A stretch of DNA of 50,009 nt, taken from positions 1-50,009 of the forward strand of contig JAAUZI010000055.1 of the NCBI GenBank assembly GCA_014804645.1. The letters are read 5' to 3'. The position numbers and the translations under genes are program-made. Under the pieces are notes generated by a model. The model was not told the origin of the DNA and made no database searches. It saw only the letters and a list, made by a program, of their open reading frames with translations. How positions within the stretch are numbered: the first letter of the stretch is position 1; each line of letters opens with the position of its first letter. Source of the DNA: Lachnospiraceae bacterium (GTDB taxonomy: Bacteria > Bacillota > Clostridia > Lachnospirales > Lachnospiraceae). Of the stretch, positions 49,760-50,009 are shown piece after piece.

Positions 49760-50009
49760 TCAATCAAAAAAAGCCGTATCGTTACTGTCTACTATCCTTA
49801 TAATATCATCAAACGTTGCATACTCATATATTCTAACCGACGGCACCGCATTATCTATTCTCGACAAAACATATGGCAAATCACTCTTCTTTTGTGCAAA
49901 TATGACCATCTGTTTAGACAGAGCAATCCCATACCCTATTTCTGCCAAAACGCTTGATGGAACTTTTGCAGGATATATAAACAACATATATTCCCTTGTC
50001 TTTAATTCC
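49760..50009 (-). CDS. Second deoxyribosyltransferase-like protein, 5' end outside the window
   Basis: The frame is open to the window edge, so the start is not seen; the first visible residues are ELKTREYMLFIYP. The segment YMLFIYPAKVPSSVLAEIGYGIALSKQMVIFAQ aligns by eye with DIFLLIYPQKLASSALIELGYAFALQKLIYVFAN of the next gene, including the Glu before the GY pair. The two genes are therefore tandem paralogues, 12 bases apart. A/T-rich like its neighbour. Confidence 0.65.
   Translation of the reverse strand, partial: ELKTREYMLFIYPAKVPSSVLAEIGYGIALSKQMVIFAQKKSDLPYVLSRIDNAVPSVRIYEYATFDDIIRIVDSNDTAFFD

Overview
The window looks like a chromosomal segment of a Lachnospiraceae-type anaerobic Clostridium relative. 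The evidence is a 16S rRNA 5' end of Clostridia type at the left edge (minus strand), strong AGGAGG ribosome-binding sites, YesM/YesN-type two-component genes, DUF5711 and DUF6128 proteins, a high-molecular-weight rubredoxin, two activase-type radical-SAM proteins and a T-box leader on metG. Most of the sequence is of moderate GC and densely coding, mostly on the minus strand. The last ~0.9 kb is visibly AT-richer.

Layout. (1) 1-8.8 kb, minus strand: rRNA operon start with its promoter, CvpA-like protein, DUF5711 protein, LysM protein, galM, then the housekeeping operon pfkA-dnaX-ybaB-recR driven by a clear promoter at 8603-8631; a plus-strand tRNA-Ser(CGA) follows. (2) 8.8-19.8 kb: a carbohydrate locus that resembles a uronic-acid (glycosaminoglycan-like) utilization system. 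The minus operon encodes a lipoprotein solute-binding protein, two ABC permeases, a signal-less discoidin-like protein and a GH88 unsaturated glucuronyl hydrolase. The divergent plus operon encodes a YesM/YesN two-component system and a heparinase II/III-like lyase. A perfect match to the CcpA cre consensus lies between them. The locus has no ATPase; a stand-alone MsmK/UgpC-type ATPase at 36.1-37.2 kb could serve it. (3) 19.8-29.5 kb: signalling and miscellany: an unusual chemoreceptor, an AviRa-like rRNA methyltransferase, a small membrane protein, and a three-gene minus-strand run encoding a PTS-EIIC/EAL fusion, a GNAT/GGDEF/EAL/beta-helix fusion and a stand-alone acyl-CoA-dehydratase-activase-like protein. 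(4) 29.5-33.6 kb: YtaF-like membrane protein, NrdG-type activase, tadA, high-molecular-weight rubredoxin, SRP RNA and a PflX-like radical SAM protein. (5) 33.6-44.3 kb: DUF6128 repeat protein, CdaR-type regulator, MsmK ATPase, YesL, GNAT, D-2-hydroxyacid dehydrogenase, alpha/beta hydrolase, metG with Met-specific T-box, and an Rpn-type nuclease. (6) 44.3-50 kb: a 580-base non-coding stretch with structured segments, then gmd-rmd-araC-manC (GDP-D-rhamnose synthesis from mannose-1-P) with a strong promoter, and finally two tandem nucleoside-deoxyribosyltransferase-like genes in AT-rich DNA, the second cut by the window edge.

RecR/YbaB/DnaX next to an rRNA operon, together with tRNA-Ser, tadA and the SRP RNA, recalls the conserved Bacillus neighbourhood trnSL-Ser1-tadA-scr-dnaX-ybaB-recR-rrn. 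Here it appears split by about 22 kb of accessory sugar and c-di-GMP genes. The most unusual items are the four-domain c-di-GMP protein, a family of intergenic hairpin repeats headed by GCGGAACT, a ribosome-binding site buried in a 15-bp hairpin at 34.8 kb, and the tandem deoxyribosyltransferase-like pair.
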